This document shows positions 1 to 10,420 of a DNA stretch of 64,000 bases, piece by piece. Location of the stretch: NCBI GenBank assembly GCA_020002185.1, contig JAHLWY010000282.1, forward strand, positions 85,857 to 149,856, written 5' to 3'. Under the pieces are notes generated by a model that was not told the DNA's origin, searched no databases, and saw only the letters and a program-made list of their open reading frames with translations. Position 1 is the first letter of the stretch; the number at the start of each line of letters is the position of its first letter. This DNA is from Paraescarpia echinospica (taxonomy: Eukaryota > Annelida > Polychaeta > Sabellida > Siboglinidae). A program made the position numbers and the translations under genes.

Positions 1-1053
1 GCCGAGCTTGGGCTCGTTTGCAGAATAATTATATCGAATGCAACCAACGGGAGATAATGTACACCAATATACATACATAGCAAACATATATCGTATCCAG
101 CTACAGAAAGTAACGTGTAAAATCTCATAATATCACTAGAATATTGATGTATGAAGGAGGAGTTGTACAAGTTATCATAACAACTGAAATCATTCAGCAA
201 ATTTCTGCCGGCCCTGATAGCTCACTTGGTAAACGCGTTGGTTCATTGGCGTTCGTATTACAATCGGGCGACGCCGGTTCAATCCTGACAACATGCAAAT
301 TATTGATTTTCTTTACACCTTTTTTGTTTATGTTTTCACGAAGTAATATAAACCAAATCATTTAGTATACTATGATGCACTGTTTGTAAATATTTTTTTT
401 ATTTTTGTAGTCATTATTTATTCGCCACAAATGAAAATATGGTCATTATATATAACGATGTTTCTAAATTGTATTTATCCAGATAGATCACAATCTTTTT
501 CACATATATAATTACAATATATTACTGTACAATATATTTACAATTAATAAATTATATATCCATTACATTATATTTGTTTGGATAAATACATTTTAGAAAC
601 ATCGTTATATAATGACCATATTTTCATTTTTGGGGCGAATAAATAATTACTACAAAATTTTTTTAATTTATAAACAGTGCATCATAGTATACTAAATGAT
701 TTGGTTTATATTACTTCGTGAAAACATAAACAAAAAAGGTGTAAAGAAAATCAATAATTTGCATGCTGTCAGGATTGAACCGGCGTCGCCCGATTGTAAA
801 ACAAACGCCAATGAACCAACGCGTTTACCAAATGAGCTATCAGGGCCGGCAGAAATTCGCTGACTGATTTCAGTTGTTATGATAACTTGTACAACTCCTT
901 CATATATCGATATTCCAATGATATTATGAGATTATACACGTTACTTTATGTAGCTGGATACACTATATGTTTGCTATGTATGTTTATTGATGTAGATTAT
1001 CTCCCGTTGGTTGCATTCGATATAATTATTCTGAAAACGAGCCCAAGCTCGGC
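1..1053. mobile_element. Large palindromic element with tRNA-like SINE heads in both arms
   Basis: Bases 1-480 reappear almost exactly as the reverse complement of 580-1,053, with a 100 bp AT-rich spacer. The left edge of the window cuts the element, so the true arm may be longer. Each arm carries a stretch resembling an internal RNA polymerase III promoter: an A-box-like TAGCTCACTTGG at 218-229 and a B-box-like GGTTCAATCC at 276-285. Their spacing suits a tRNA-derived SINE head. Seen: the inverted symmetry and the boxes. Inferred: two SINE copies in opposite orientation, or a palindromic transposon that captured one. The short reading frames inside are not convincing genes. Confidence 0.75.
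211..292 (+). repeat. tRNA-derived SINE head (left arm)
   Basis: The A-box-like (218-229) and B-box-like (276-285) sequences lie about 47 bp apart, as in tRNA genes. A clean cloverleaf with paired acceptor stem is not evident, so I read it as a SINE promoter region and not a working tRNA. The mirrored copy lies at about 768-850 on the minus strand. Confidence 0.5.
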
Positions 1054-1470
1054 GAAACTTAGTCGACTTGTAAGCCCATTCGCATACGTTGTTTTGAATA
1101 AAATTCGATTCATGTGGAACCGTAAGATAACTGCTTGTTCCTCTATGATGACTAGTGTTTGTATTACGTCGGAAAATTGCATAACTCATTCTGACGCTCG
1201 TTTCGACCCAAAAACTATACTTGTAAACATGCTCTGAATGCATGGAAAGGGTCGGCCTGATGCGAGTTTGAGTCATAAGTGACGTCACATCTCGGCATCC
1301 CGAAAAGCGCGCCAAAAATATGCATATTCAAAAATGTCCGGATGTACAGCATAAAATGTGGAATTTCTAATTCATTGAAATTTTTTTCATTTTTTTTTGC
1401 TTGGTGGACTTGGAAATAGATAAAAGGATGTAATGTAACATGAATTCAAGCAATAGATGTTTTTATTCCC
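1054..1470. other. No gene seen; position where exon 1 of AKR unit A would be expected
   Basis: The duplicate unit has its exon 1 only about 55 bp upstream of the shared intron sequence that starts here at about 1,471. No reductase exon 1 is found in this stretch, so the homology breaks exactly where it should have been. Exon 1 of unit A was lost or displaced, probably with the arrival of the palindromic element. Confidence 0.55.
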
Positions 1471-1763
1471 TTTAAGTCGGAAACTATAACGTGTTATCAG
1501 TTATGTTTGTTTACTTCGTGAACCGCGTGAGTAAGTCTAGGTCCAAGGAGGTTGTTCAAGTCACGTGGGTTCTAGATGGTTCAGCCAACTACATTATTGA
1601 CATTAGTTCATATAAATCCTCGGTATGGTGTCGTATGGTTCAGCCTGCAGCATATGGTAGTACTAGTAGGAATTAAAAGCGTCAGATATCAAAGAACAGT
1701 CGTGTTTCATCACTGTATGTAGTAGGCTTGGGCAAGGATTTTTCAGTGAAATTGACCTATTTC

Positions 1764-2475
1764 AGTGCTGCATACCATTACGGATTTTCCGTAATCATTA
1801 CGAAAAGTGACCTCAGATTACGACGGAAACTGCCGACGTACTACAAAAATATAAATATGTAAAATGATACACATTAAAGAACTGCTAAATCTTGCTAGAG
1901 TCAGTCACTGTGTCTGCTTCGGATAAAAGGCTTGATTGGCAACCAAGTCTACCGTGGTGTGGTGCTGGGCGGGCGGGCGGGGTGGGGTGGGGTGGGGTGA
2001 GGTGGGGTAGGGTGGGGTGGGGTGGGGTGGCAGGAAGGTCATTACGGAAATTGTTTTTATCAAGTAGGCAGTCCTGGTGAACAGGCAGGAGGAGGCAGGG
2101 TTGGAAAAGCTTAACGCCCGACTGTTCGAGACCATGACGTAACCCATTTACGTGCACTTGCTTTATTTACATACCGCGCATGAATATAATCAGATACGGC
2201 TCCCTTAGCGGGTTACCGAAAGCAAAGAATGTTCGTGACCAGTGTCAGTGCCACACGGGAATGGACAGCACAACAGAATAACGTACATATATGTAGTGTA
2301 TTAACACAACATGTCTTAAATTACTATTTGGTTAGTGTAGTATTGCTGTGACACATGTAAAGTTTCTCTAATTGTGTGTCCACTATGTTTTACTGTGGCG
2401 CTTCACATCGCCATGTGAGTGCTAAATATAACATTACGCGGTTTACATGTTGCGGTTGACGTCATGGTCTTGAAT
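1764..2475. mobile_element. Insertion in intron 1 of unit A flanked by a ~43 bp direct repeat
   Basis: The same sequence of about 43 bp (GTAGGCTTGGGCA...GACATATTTCA type) ends at 1,763 and recurs at 2,476-2,522, bracketing this insert. The duplicate at 34,949 has one copy and no insert. Inside are a short repeat element ending near 2,040 (same family as the one around 14,268 and 18,590-18,780) and a G-rich minisatellite. The last ~45 bp of the related stretch resemble intron 8 of the reductase genes, suggesting the insert was copied from elsewhere in the array. Confidence 0.6.
1961..2033 (+). repeat. G-rich (GGGGT)n-type minisatellite
   Basis: About twelve G-runs of 3-5 bases are separated by one or two bases on the plus strand. 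This can form G-quadruplexes on that strand. A related but GT-simplified version (GTGTG type) sits at the equivalent place in intron 8 of unit A, at about 18,679-18,735. Confidence 0.85.
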
Positions 2476-2522
2476 GGGTAGGCTTGGGCACGGATTTTTC
2501 AGTGAAATTGACATATTTCAAT

Positions 2523-3640
2523 TTGTTCTCCAGCCCTTGCGATTAGAATAATTTATTCGACCATAAAATACGTATTATGAAATAAATTTTGCACCATTAA
2601 ACCGTCAATATGTTGTCTGTTCATACGTAAAATTTTGTTAGTATAATTAAAAAACTACGAGGTCAGTATATAGGCTTCCAAAAGAACCCATGAATCAACG
2701 ATCTACAGGCCGTGGCAACTTGCTGTCTGTGCTAAGACGCTATGTTGTTACGCTGGCGCTGAGCGTACCACTGCGCTCCGGTCAGGTCGAAAAATGTAGC
2801 GTAAATCATGCTTCTTCATAGACCTCGCGCCGCGTCAATTTTATTCATATTTAGTCAGAATAACGTTTATGCTGATGAGGAATGGTAGATCGACCGAACA
2901 GTGATAAGCACTTTTCCGAACGAAGGAAAATGTGCCGGCCGCATGCGAATGTAACATAAGCCTATGTGTAGCTGTCATCTTTTGTTAATAACTTCACTAT
3001 TTCACATAAGATCGACTAGTACGTGCTTATCACCAATCGATACGGCATTACATTTGGAATCAAATGAATGTTGATTTGTGAAAATTACATTTAATTTGTT
3101 GCCGTGCCGACACTTAAAAGGTGAAAGATTTACGAATTTTACCCGAGTATCGACGCTTTGCGCAGCTTCGGTAGCTCGCTCGCTATGTCTACGATCATCG
3201 ATGCGTATGCAAGATATTTCGGCAAATTGTGGTTCCTAACTGCAAACAGAAACACAATAAATAATATTGTATTGATAACTTGTAGCGAATAATTTCAGTA
3301 TTTGTTTACCGTTAAAAGTGGTTCTTCCCATCGCGATAAAATAGACTGATCCACACAACCTTAGCAATGGACGCTAGTACAAGTCGATCTTCGGTGTGAG
3401 GGGCGCGCGATCCCCGTCGTTAATTGACATTTTTGCTAAACATTCTTTGTGCTATTTTCGCTATTTGTTATGTTATGTGTTTTGTTTAAAACGATTAGGG
3501 AATTACAAAATATAGTTAATAACGGGAATGTCGGCAAACGGCGGTGCTACGCCCATGTCCGACCGGCGAGAATATGTTGGCGTGTCGTTGCTATTTACGC
3601 CAACATTCAAATTGCATTTACGATCGACGGATACGCATGG
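2523..3640. other. Intron 1 of unit A, conserved with 34,990-36,145; no gene seen
   Basis: It matches intron 1 of unit B almost continuously, so it is duplicated intron, not a separate gene. Short reading frames are not conserved between the two copies. A putative ATG frame at 3,544 runs into a LINE fragment and is accidental. Confidence 0.6.
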
Positions 3641-4086
3641 ACTTTGAAGACAGGCTGAAACATCTTTACTTACCAAGTCTGGCGTACCGAAGAAGAGGAG
3701 ACCTGACAGTCTACAGAATCGTCAATGGCATCGACAACATCAATCAAGAGGAATTCTTCATGATCACAACAAACCGCACACGAGGCTACAACAACAAATT
3801 ATATAAGACACCCAGCAGACTTGATATTAGGAAACACTCCTTTTCACAACGCAGCTTCGTAGACTGGAACAACCTTTCTCAGCAAATAATGGACGCTGAA
3901 AACACCCTCTCCTTCAAAAGAAAACTCGACAAAGAATTGAAGATGGACAGATTTAAATTAATAAAAGCAAAAAATCACAGCACAAGCCACGTTCTCAATA
4001 CCAAAAATACGATGCATCAAGGCGGGTGTACACAAGACTGTTATGCCTTACTTTAAACAAAATCCGAAGATCTAGGCAAGTTATGG
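3640..4086 (+). pseudogene. CR1/L2-like LINE, 3' end of reverse transcriptase ORF (fragment)
   Basis: A plus-strand frame of about 120 codons reads like the C-terminal tail of CR1/L2 reverse transcriptases: RLKHLYLPSLAYRR, then RTRGYNNKLYK, RLDIRKHSFSQR, DWNNLSQQI and FKRKLDK. The frame ends at 4,056. The equivalent site in unit B (36,145) lacks it and runs straight from the upstream flank into the downstream flank. So this is a 5'-truncated insertion private to copy A, or a clean loss in B. Confidence 0.8.
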
Positions 4087-4159
4087 GAAATCGTATTTAT
4101 TATATAAAATCTAGTTACTCTACTTTGGAAATAATGTACATATATTATACGTTATATGT

Positions 4160-4760
4160 TTCTTATAAATAAAACAGTTATACTTATACAAAGTAAGCTA
4201 TATTTCTTACAGAACTTAACTCTCTAACTAAAGTACTTTAGAAATATACCATTATTTCTTCACGTAATTACTTTATTACATTATAATTGTTGTTCTGGTT
4301 TCAGCATCAGAACAGTGATGATCAGGGAAAGGAAACCCAATCACCAAAAGTCAGATAAAAACCAAACAACATGACATAGCTCAATGAAACTTGTTTTAAT
4401 GTCCACATATCAAATTTATCTTCCAGGTGTTCATATTTTTATTTGCCTGAGTTATATTTTTTCAGTTTCGTGCTTCTCTCCTGCCAGATGCTAAACTGCC
4501 AAGCCAACACTTTTCCTTATATGATATCTTGAAAACTATCACTCACATCCATCTCATATTTTGCACACTAATTTAATGTAATAGGTGTAATATTATGAGA
4601 TTCAAGATATTAATTAAAAAGTTGTATTAGGTCAAAAATTGCATTTTTATTTTTTTAAATGCTTGCCCGATCCTATATGTAGTGATTTAATTAAAACAAG
4701 AAATGGAAACCATGATTGCCCATACACACACACGCGCGCTCACACTAATAATATTAAATA
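4160..4760. other. Intron 1 of unit A, conserved with 38,550-39,053 and 43,480-43,600
   Basis: This is duplicated intron. In unit B the same sequence is split at the GTCAA preceding 39,054 by the complete Ty3/gypsy element, so this stretch is the empty site for that insertion (junction near 4,634). No coding sequence is recognised. Confidence 0.7.
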
Positions 4761-4989
4761 TAACAACATATTTAATAATAAAATATATATTTACGAAAGA
4801 GCAATAGCCGTAAAAGAACCCAAAGGTGTTTTATATGACTAATTAAAGAGACAAATATAATGACGTGTTCCAAGAAAATGTCAACATTGAATTAATATGT
4901 AGTTATGTATGACTCAAGGTTGGGGGCCTCAGTGGGAAGATTGTTCCAGTTTAAGATAATTGTGGGTCCTTCTTCATGCCTATTACACC

Positions 4990-6620
4990 TATTGGCGTTT
5001 AGGGCAGCGACGAAATTCCTCCATGCAGGTCTGTCTCTTGCCAATCTCTCGAGGGTGCCCCAGCTGTGTCCAACCTCCGTCGTCTTTGCTTATACGGTCC
5101 TGCGCCAGGTTGTTTTTGGACGTCCTCTCTTCCTTTTCCCTTCATGGGTCCAGCACACTGCAGTTCTGGAGATCGAGTTGGCTTTTTTCCGTAGCACATG
5201 GCCAATCCACTTTCAGCGTCTTCTGGTGGTGATGGTGTGCATATCTTCCTGTTTCATATCTCCAAGAAGCGGTACTTCTCTGAAATGTTCAGTCCAACGT
5301 ATCTCCTGCTCCGTCTCTGTTGTCAGTAGGTTTCCAAGCTTATCCTTGGCAAGCGTGTTCTTGGCTGTATAACAGTTGCCGCTGATGATATTCGTCAGTT
5401 TGTAGACTGTTCCTTGCTCATTCCGTGCTGCTGCCTCCTCTGCTTATGTTGCCAGGTCTTCAATGTGATTTCGTTTATCTGCTCTTACTAATCTTTTCAC
5501 CTCCCGGTTAGTATATCTGTGTATATCTTGGCCCTTCCCTTTATCCTCTGTGATCTTGCACCTAGTACTTTCTTCTTCAGCTCTCTTCTAACATCGATGG
5601 CTCGCCATATGTCTGGAATCATCCAGTCCTTGTTTCCTCTGTCTGTATCCAAGGCATTCTGTGTTGCTTTATTTGTATATGTCAGTAACTCTGCGCCAAT
5701 TCTCATTATTTGCATCATCTGCCCTTTCACCTTCCTCGTCCTGGTCTGCAAGGGTTTGAAACGTGTTCTTTAGATGCAAGATGAAACTTTTCTTTATGTG
5801 CGGGTCCTTCGATCAGTTTGTCCACATTTTAGCGGCTGTGTCCCCTGTTTCGTTGTTCTGTCGCCTTCAGTTTCAACTTGATGTAAGGTGTTACAAGGAA
5901 GTGGTCACTACAAATGTCTCTATTGCAGAGATCCAGAAGCCTCTCTCCATTTTCATTCATGGTTCCACATACATGTCTTCCCATTGTCCTGTCATGGTGT
6001 GTTATATCTACCGACTTTGGCATTTACGTCTCCCATGACAATGATAAGATCGTGATTTGGTACTTTGTCTAACTCAGCCTGAAGACTGAGATAAAAGGTG
6101 TCCTTTTCTTCCTCGTTGTTGTCATTGGTTGGGGAGTAACACTGAATTATGGTGAGGTTTGTGTGTCGTCCTCTTAATCTGGCTTTGATCAGTCGATTGT
6201 TGATGGTTTCCATTCCAGAAGAGGTGAACGTTCAACTTCTTTGTTCAGAATGATTGCAGCTCCTTCATGATGTTGTCCATCTTTCTTCAGAATGATTGCA
6301 GCTCCTTCATGATGTTGTCCATCTTTCTTCAGAATGATTGCAGCTCCTTCATGATGTTGTCCATCTTCTCTTCCAGAATACAGCACAGTTACTCCTGTTG
6401 AAGTTACCTGTCTCCCTGATCCAGGCCATCTGCATTCACTCACTTCTAAAACAAGTAGTCTGTATCGCCTAATCTCTGATGTAACCTGAGTAAGTTTGCC
6501 CGTCTTGTACGCGTTTCGTACATTCCAGAATCCATGTCTGGTCTTTGTTTTGGCGTTCAGGACTTCCGTATTCATGCCAGTAGCTTCCTTTCGGCTTTCA
6601 TTACTGCCAGTCATACGAGT
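4990..6620 (-). pseudogene. LINE remnant: endonuclease domain plus extreme RT C-terminus
   Basis: On the minus strand, 6,614-6,189 encodes the start of an apurinic-type endonuclease (motifs FWNVRNAYKTGKL, VSECRWPGSGR, TVLYSGRED). 6,213-5,992 continues it (NLTIIQCYSPTND, VMGDVNAKVG), then 6,023-5,829 and 5,751-5,497. 5,205-4,999 is the reverse-transcriptase tail (arginine/lysine-rich GREDVQKQ region). This is the type annotated in many genomes as 'craniofacial development protein 2-like'. About 75 codons are missing inside the endonuclease after NENGERLLDLC, most of the RT is deleted and several frame changes separate the pieces. A 42 bp block is tandemly triplicated at about 6,245-6,370. Confidence 0.85.
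6245..6370 (-). repeat. In-frame 42 bp tandem triplication inside LINE endonuclease
   Basis: Three near-identical 42 bp units encode DGQHHEGAAIIL(K/N)K three times in a row without breaking the frame. Other copies of this LINE family normally have one such block, so this is a local expansion. Confidence 0.85.
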
Positions 6621-6819
6621 TATTGGCGCTGGACGTTCTTCATGCCGGGTTATGGTTGGTGTCTTTGTTGTTGTTTCCGTAACATACCTTTCTTTACATG
6701 ACAGGGTTGTTGGCCAAGTGCGAAATGGGAAAATTGTTCCAGTTTACAATACTTGTGGGTAAAACAATGATATTCATGATTAAATTTTGGCACATGGTTA
6801 CATGAAGCTAAGACAAAGA

Positions 6820-7255
6820 GGGTGTCAACACATCAGGTCTATAATCTCCCCCTTTAGACAGTATACATCAGATCTAATCCCCCTGTATGCAATACTCGCC
6901 AGATCTAATATGCCATCTCTGTATGCATTACACATCAGATCATATCTCCTCCTACCTTTCTGTACGCATCAGGTCTGAACTTCTGACCCTTCGGTGTATG
7001 CAGTAAACAAGCTCTGACCACACTCATACCCGCATGCAGTATACATAACTTCTGAACATCCCTCCCCCTACATGTGCAGTACACATCAGATCTAGTCCCC
7101 TCCCCTGTATGCAGTACACACCACACACCACATGTGTAATCCCCTCACACATATACAGTATGTACAGCCAACATAGCCACTTATCCCCTCCTTCCTCATC
7201 AATGCATGTAATTTGTAGGTGACCCCATAGTGTACATCAAAATGTACGTCTGCGT
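6820..7255 (+). repeat. Intron 1 tail repeat (TGCAGTACACATCAGATC units), copy A
   Basis: A degenerate tandem array of about 30-40 bp units, each built around TATGCAGTACACATCAGATC and a pyrimidine run, leads into the acceptor of exon 2. The same array precedes exon 2 of unit B (43,905-44,210) and of fragment C (22,625-22,975), and occurs once more without an exon at 23,095-23,415. It is an old component of the reductase intron. Confidence 0.8.
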
Positions 7256-7263
7256 TGTTTCAG

Positions 7264-7431
7264 TGTCCACCAGAGATAGTGAAGGCAACAATAACCTATG
7301 CCTTTGGGGCTGGGTACCGACACTTTGATGGTGCCGCTGCCTACATCAATGAGGAGGCACTCGGCGCAGCTTACCGTGAGCAGTTCTCTGCAGGTCGTGT
7401 GAAAAGAGATGACGTTTTTATTGCGGGCAAG
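7264..7431 (+). pseudogene. AKR unit A exon 2
   Basis: This is 168 bp between a TTTCAG acceptor and a GTCGGA donor, phase 0 at both ends like its counterpart at 44,215. It reads CPPEIVKATITYAFGAGYRH..., with catalytic Asp in RHFDGA, Tyr in AAAYINEE and Lys in the terminal FIAGK. The Val-Ser usual before that Lys is Ala-Gly here. Confidence 0.9.
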
Positions 7432-7893
7432 GTCGGACAACAATGTTTTGTGTTCCGTTGTACACATAACCAACTAAAGCAGTTTATAATACATATCAGA
7501 AATGTATAAAAATAAATGTTTGTTTCATGGCGAAGAATAATATTTAAAAGTTTATCCAGTCATATGTTTTATCACCTGCAATGAGATTACCTTGTAAAAC
7601 ATGTTGGTTGATTGATCATTTATTCATTATCAAAAAATTATTTCTACATATAATATTATAGAGTGTGAATACAGAGTACAATATCGAGATTACACAAGAC
7701 ATGTAGAGATGTTAATTTGAGATAATACTCTTGTAAGGGCACGGTGGGATGCATTCCTGTTCTACTGTGATATGTTGCTTACTTTATTCCTAATATAGAG
7801 AGTAAAATAACCATATAATCAAAGGAGAATGGAAGATTTGCACATTCCGCGTACAAACAAACAATGCATAACACACATGGATATATTATTGCG

Positions 7894-7894
<1 letters not shown>

Positions 7895-7980
<86 letters not shown>

Positions 7981-8070
7981 GCACACCACACCACACACAC
8001 GCCCACAAACACACACACACGCTCGCATGCATGCATGCACGCACGCACACTCACTCACTCACACACTTAC
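7895..8070. repeat. Compound (CT)n-(CA)n microsatellite
   Basis: About 60 bp of CT repeat passes directly into CA repeat with scattered GCAT units. It lies in intron 2 of unit A. The homologous intron of unit B keeps a shorter CA/CG tract at 44,868-44,960. The long serine/leucine and histidine/threonine frames across it are repeat artefacts. Confidence 0.95.
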
Positions 8071-8104
8071 TCACTGAGAGATGATGATGGCATCCCTGTT
8101 TCAG

Positions 8105-8115
8105 CTGTGGAACAA
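8105..8115 (+). pseudogene. AKR unit A exon 3 stub
   Basis: After the acceptor TTTCAG the exon begins CTGTGGAACAA (Leu-Trp-Asn), as in unit B at 45,009. Then the sequence jumps to intron 3 sequence equivalent to about 45,630. Some 106 bp of exon and the start of the intron are gone. Confidence 0.85.
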
Positions 8116-8492
8116 ATAGCATAGCAGGTACAAATGGCAGTCTGGTGACTAGTTTATGTGGTCGCTGGTCGTGTTTTGCAGATGGTCGTTCGCAACAAGT
8201 ATATTATTGTAATTACTACTGTTAGAAACAATCCTTGCCAAGAATTGTGGTCGTCCAAGATGGATGGTTGTGAAGAGAGATATTTCCCAAGACAGGTTTC
8301 TGCTGGGTAATGATAATATTGGGATAATTATGTATTATGTCATGATGTATGGAACATTTCTAAGTTCCCTTTAATGTACCCATAACCCACAGTGATCAGT
8401 ATCATATCACTAACTAGTGTAGTATCGTGCTTAAACTGTTTCAATATACACATTGCAAGACCAGTGAGTATTCAACGGTTATGTTCGTGTAG

Positions 8493-8588
8493 CGAGGGGA
8501 AGGGCTAAGCCTGAAGGATGAACTATATCAGAAGGATAAAGACGGCAGCCCCTTGTTCTCTGACGTACACTATCTGGAGACATGGAAG
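8493..8588 (+). pseudogene. AKR unit A exon 4
   Basis: A 96 bp open exon runs from a TGTGTAG acceptor to a GTGAGT donor. It reads RGEGLSLKDELYQKDKDGSP and ends in DVHYLETWK. The length and phase match 46,013-46,108. This segment sits after the IHWP strand in AKR1 enzymes and ends at the conserved ETWK that precedes the next helix. Confidence 0.9.
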
Positions 8589-9189
8589 GTGAGTGCAGAG
8601 ACACGGGCCTCTGTAAAGCGTGGAACAAGGCGGAACACGGCATAACCAATGTAAAATGTCTAGCATTCTATGTGTGCTTTGTATGAGACTCATACTTCAT
8701 GCATAGTTATATATTAATGTCTGGCAATATGAATGCGTAATATCTAGGCTAAGATATATTTTTTTGCGATAGAACGTTGCGGAATGACAGTAATATTTCG
8801 CTAGTGATTGCCGGACCCGCTACGTAGGTGGCAATTATTCCATCAACATTCTGTCTCATAAAAGTGAAATTTAGTCCAGATATTATGCCTTTATCATTTG
8901 TTGGACAGGTTGTACTACATAATTATTTAACTATGCATGAAGTATGAGTCTGATGCAAAGCACACACCAAATGCTAGAAGGATTTTACATCAGTTCCACC
9001 TTGTTCTGCCTCGTTCATCGGTTTACAGAGTCTGCAGAAACAAATCCTTATTAATGTCGTCAACAGGGCAGGGGTTGATTTAAAAATTAGTTGGAATCAT
9101 TTAATTCAATTCCTCAATTACAATTGGGATTTGAAAAATTAATTAGTTATATTAATATCCAATGTGGCCCTCAATCAAACTGTGGAATT

Positions 9190-9985
9190 GCGTAATATTA
9201 TGATGATGATGATGGGTTATTACAGAAACTATGACACAATACATTCGATATTTGATGCACATTTGATACATACATAGTCATAGTTTCTATAATGAGGGTG
9301 TAAAGCCACGAGTGACTCGTGTGCCCTCTCAATACATGCAATACATAATTCCATGGTGCACGTAGAATAAGTTAACAAAAAAAAAAACAGATTGTGCAAC
9401 TGAAGAAAAGAAAACGGCACCACAAATCACAGCAAGATTATTGTCATGAATAAACGCATTAGAATGCAACAATGAATGTTAATTATATAAGTCACTAATA
9501 TTATATTTACTGACAATACTGTTTTGAGTTGACGTTTAAACGTTGCAAGTGCACATGTACAGTCCACTGTTCTTGTTATATAGTTCCATAGCTTAACACC
9601 TCGATGTCTAATGGTTTTATATAATACGTTGGTTTTAGAAATCGGTAGATGCAGTAGCTCTGCATGGCATGTCTTATAATTGTGGAGTTCGTTATTTCTA
9701 ATGAACATCCTAGTCATAACCGTTGGAAACATTCTTGACAATATTATATATGTACAGAATGACTGTGTATTCGTAGATTTTTCTTATTGATAAAATCAAC
9801 AGATTTGTGAAGAATTGGTATGTGTGGACTCTGTACGGTGTGGGCGCGAGGTGACATAATTAGACGAACTGCATACTTTTGTAATTTGATTAAGGAACTA
9901 AAATGTGTGTTACAGGATCCTCCCCACACTTCGAAGCAATAAGTTAGATACGGATACAAAAACGTATAGTATAAAGTCACAGTTC
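9190..9985 (-). pseudogene. LINE (CR1/jockey-like) RT C-terminus with 3' tail
   Basis: Minus-strand frames 9,980-9,744 (YYTFLYPYLTYCFEVWGG, LQKYAVRLIM) and 9,741-9,427 (HNYKTCHAELLHLPISKTN, RHRGVKLWNYI, FKRQLK) give the thumb and tail of a non-LTR reverse transcriptase. One frame change separates them. The end toward 9,190 has an ATG/CAT trinucleotide tail, consistent with an element 3' terminus. It occupies the region where exons 5-7 of unit A should be. Confidence 0.8.
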
Positions 9986-10420
9986 AGTTCAGTTCATCCC
10001 AGACCTGTTAGGTCGTAGGGGAGACATAAGGGACGCAGTCGCAGCGAATGCTCTCCAGCCAGGGCGGTCTAACGCAAGTCTCTGTAGCATTTGGACGTCA
10101 AGGTCGGTCCACTCCCGTATGTTGTCCATCCAGGTCTTCCTTTGCCTGCCCCTCCGTCTGCTGCCCTCCTGAGTGCCCTGCACGATTGTCTTGTCAAGGG
10201 AGTCGTGACCATGCCAACTTTCTCTTCTTCACTGTTGCAAGGAGTGGCTTCTGTGGGCCTGCCATGGCAGTGATCCAGTTTCGAACAAAGTCATTGGTCT
10301 TGTGCTCGGCCCAAGATATATGTGCAACAGGCGTTTGAAGCACTTGGTCTCAAACGCCTGTATCTTCTTCGTCATTGCAGCCGTCGGTGCCCAACTTTCG
10401 CATCCATCTACAACCAAACT
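9985..10420 (-). pseudogene. Second LINE 3' fragment (RT tail and terminal arginine-rich box)
   Basis: Minus strand 10,417-10,229 reads VDGCESWAPTAAMTKKIQAF and 10,183-9,989 reads GSRRRGRQRKTWMDNIREWT. These are the usual end of a LINE ORF2 (CESWT block, then GRRRGRQRK..W). A short CTGAA-type tail marks its 3' end at about 9,985. It is a different insertion from the one next to it. Confidence 0.8.

Noticed and set aside
211..292. Possible tRNA gene in the palindrome arm
   Set aside because: Promoter boxes only; no convincing anticodon stem or acceptor stem pairing.
1892..2157. Pro/His/Gly-rich frames on both strands
   Set aside because: Translation of the GGGGT minisatellite.
5519..6038. 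Plus-strand hydrophobic frames that look like membrane proteins
   Set aside because: They are antisense shadows of the minus-strand LINE endonuclease/RT remnant.
9985..10340. Plus-strand Ser/Pro-rich frame
   Set aside because: Antisense of the LINE 3' arginine-rich box on the minus strand.
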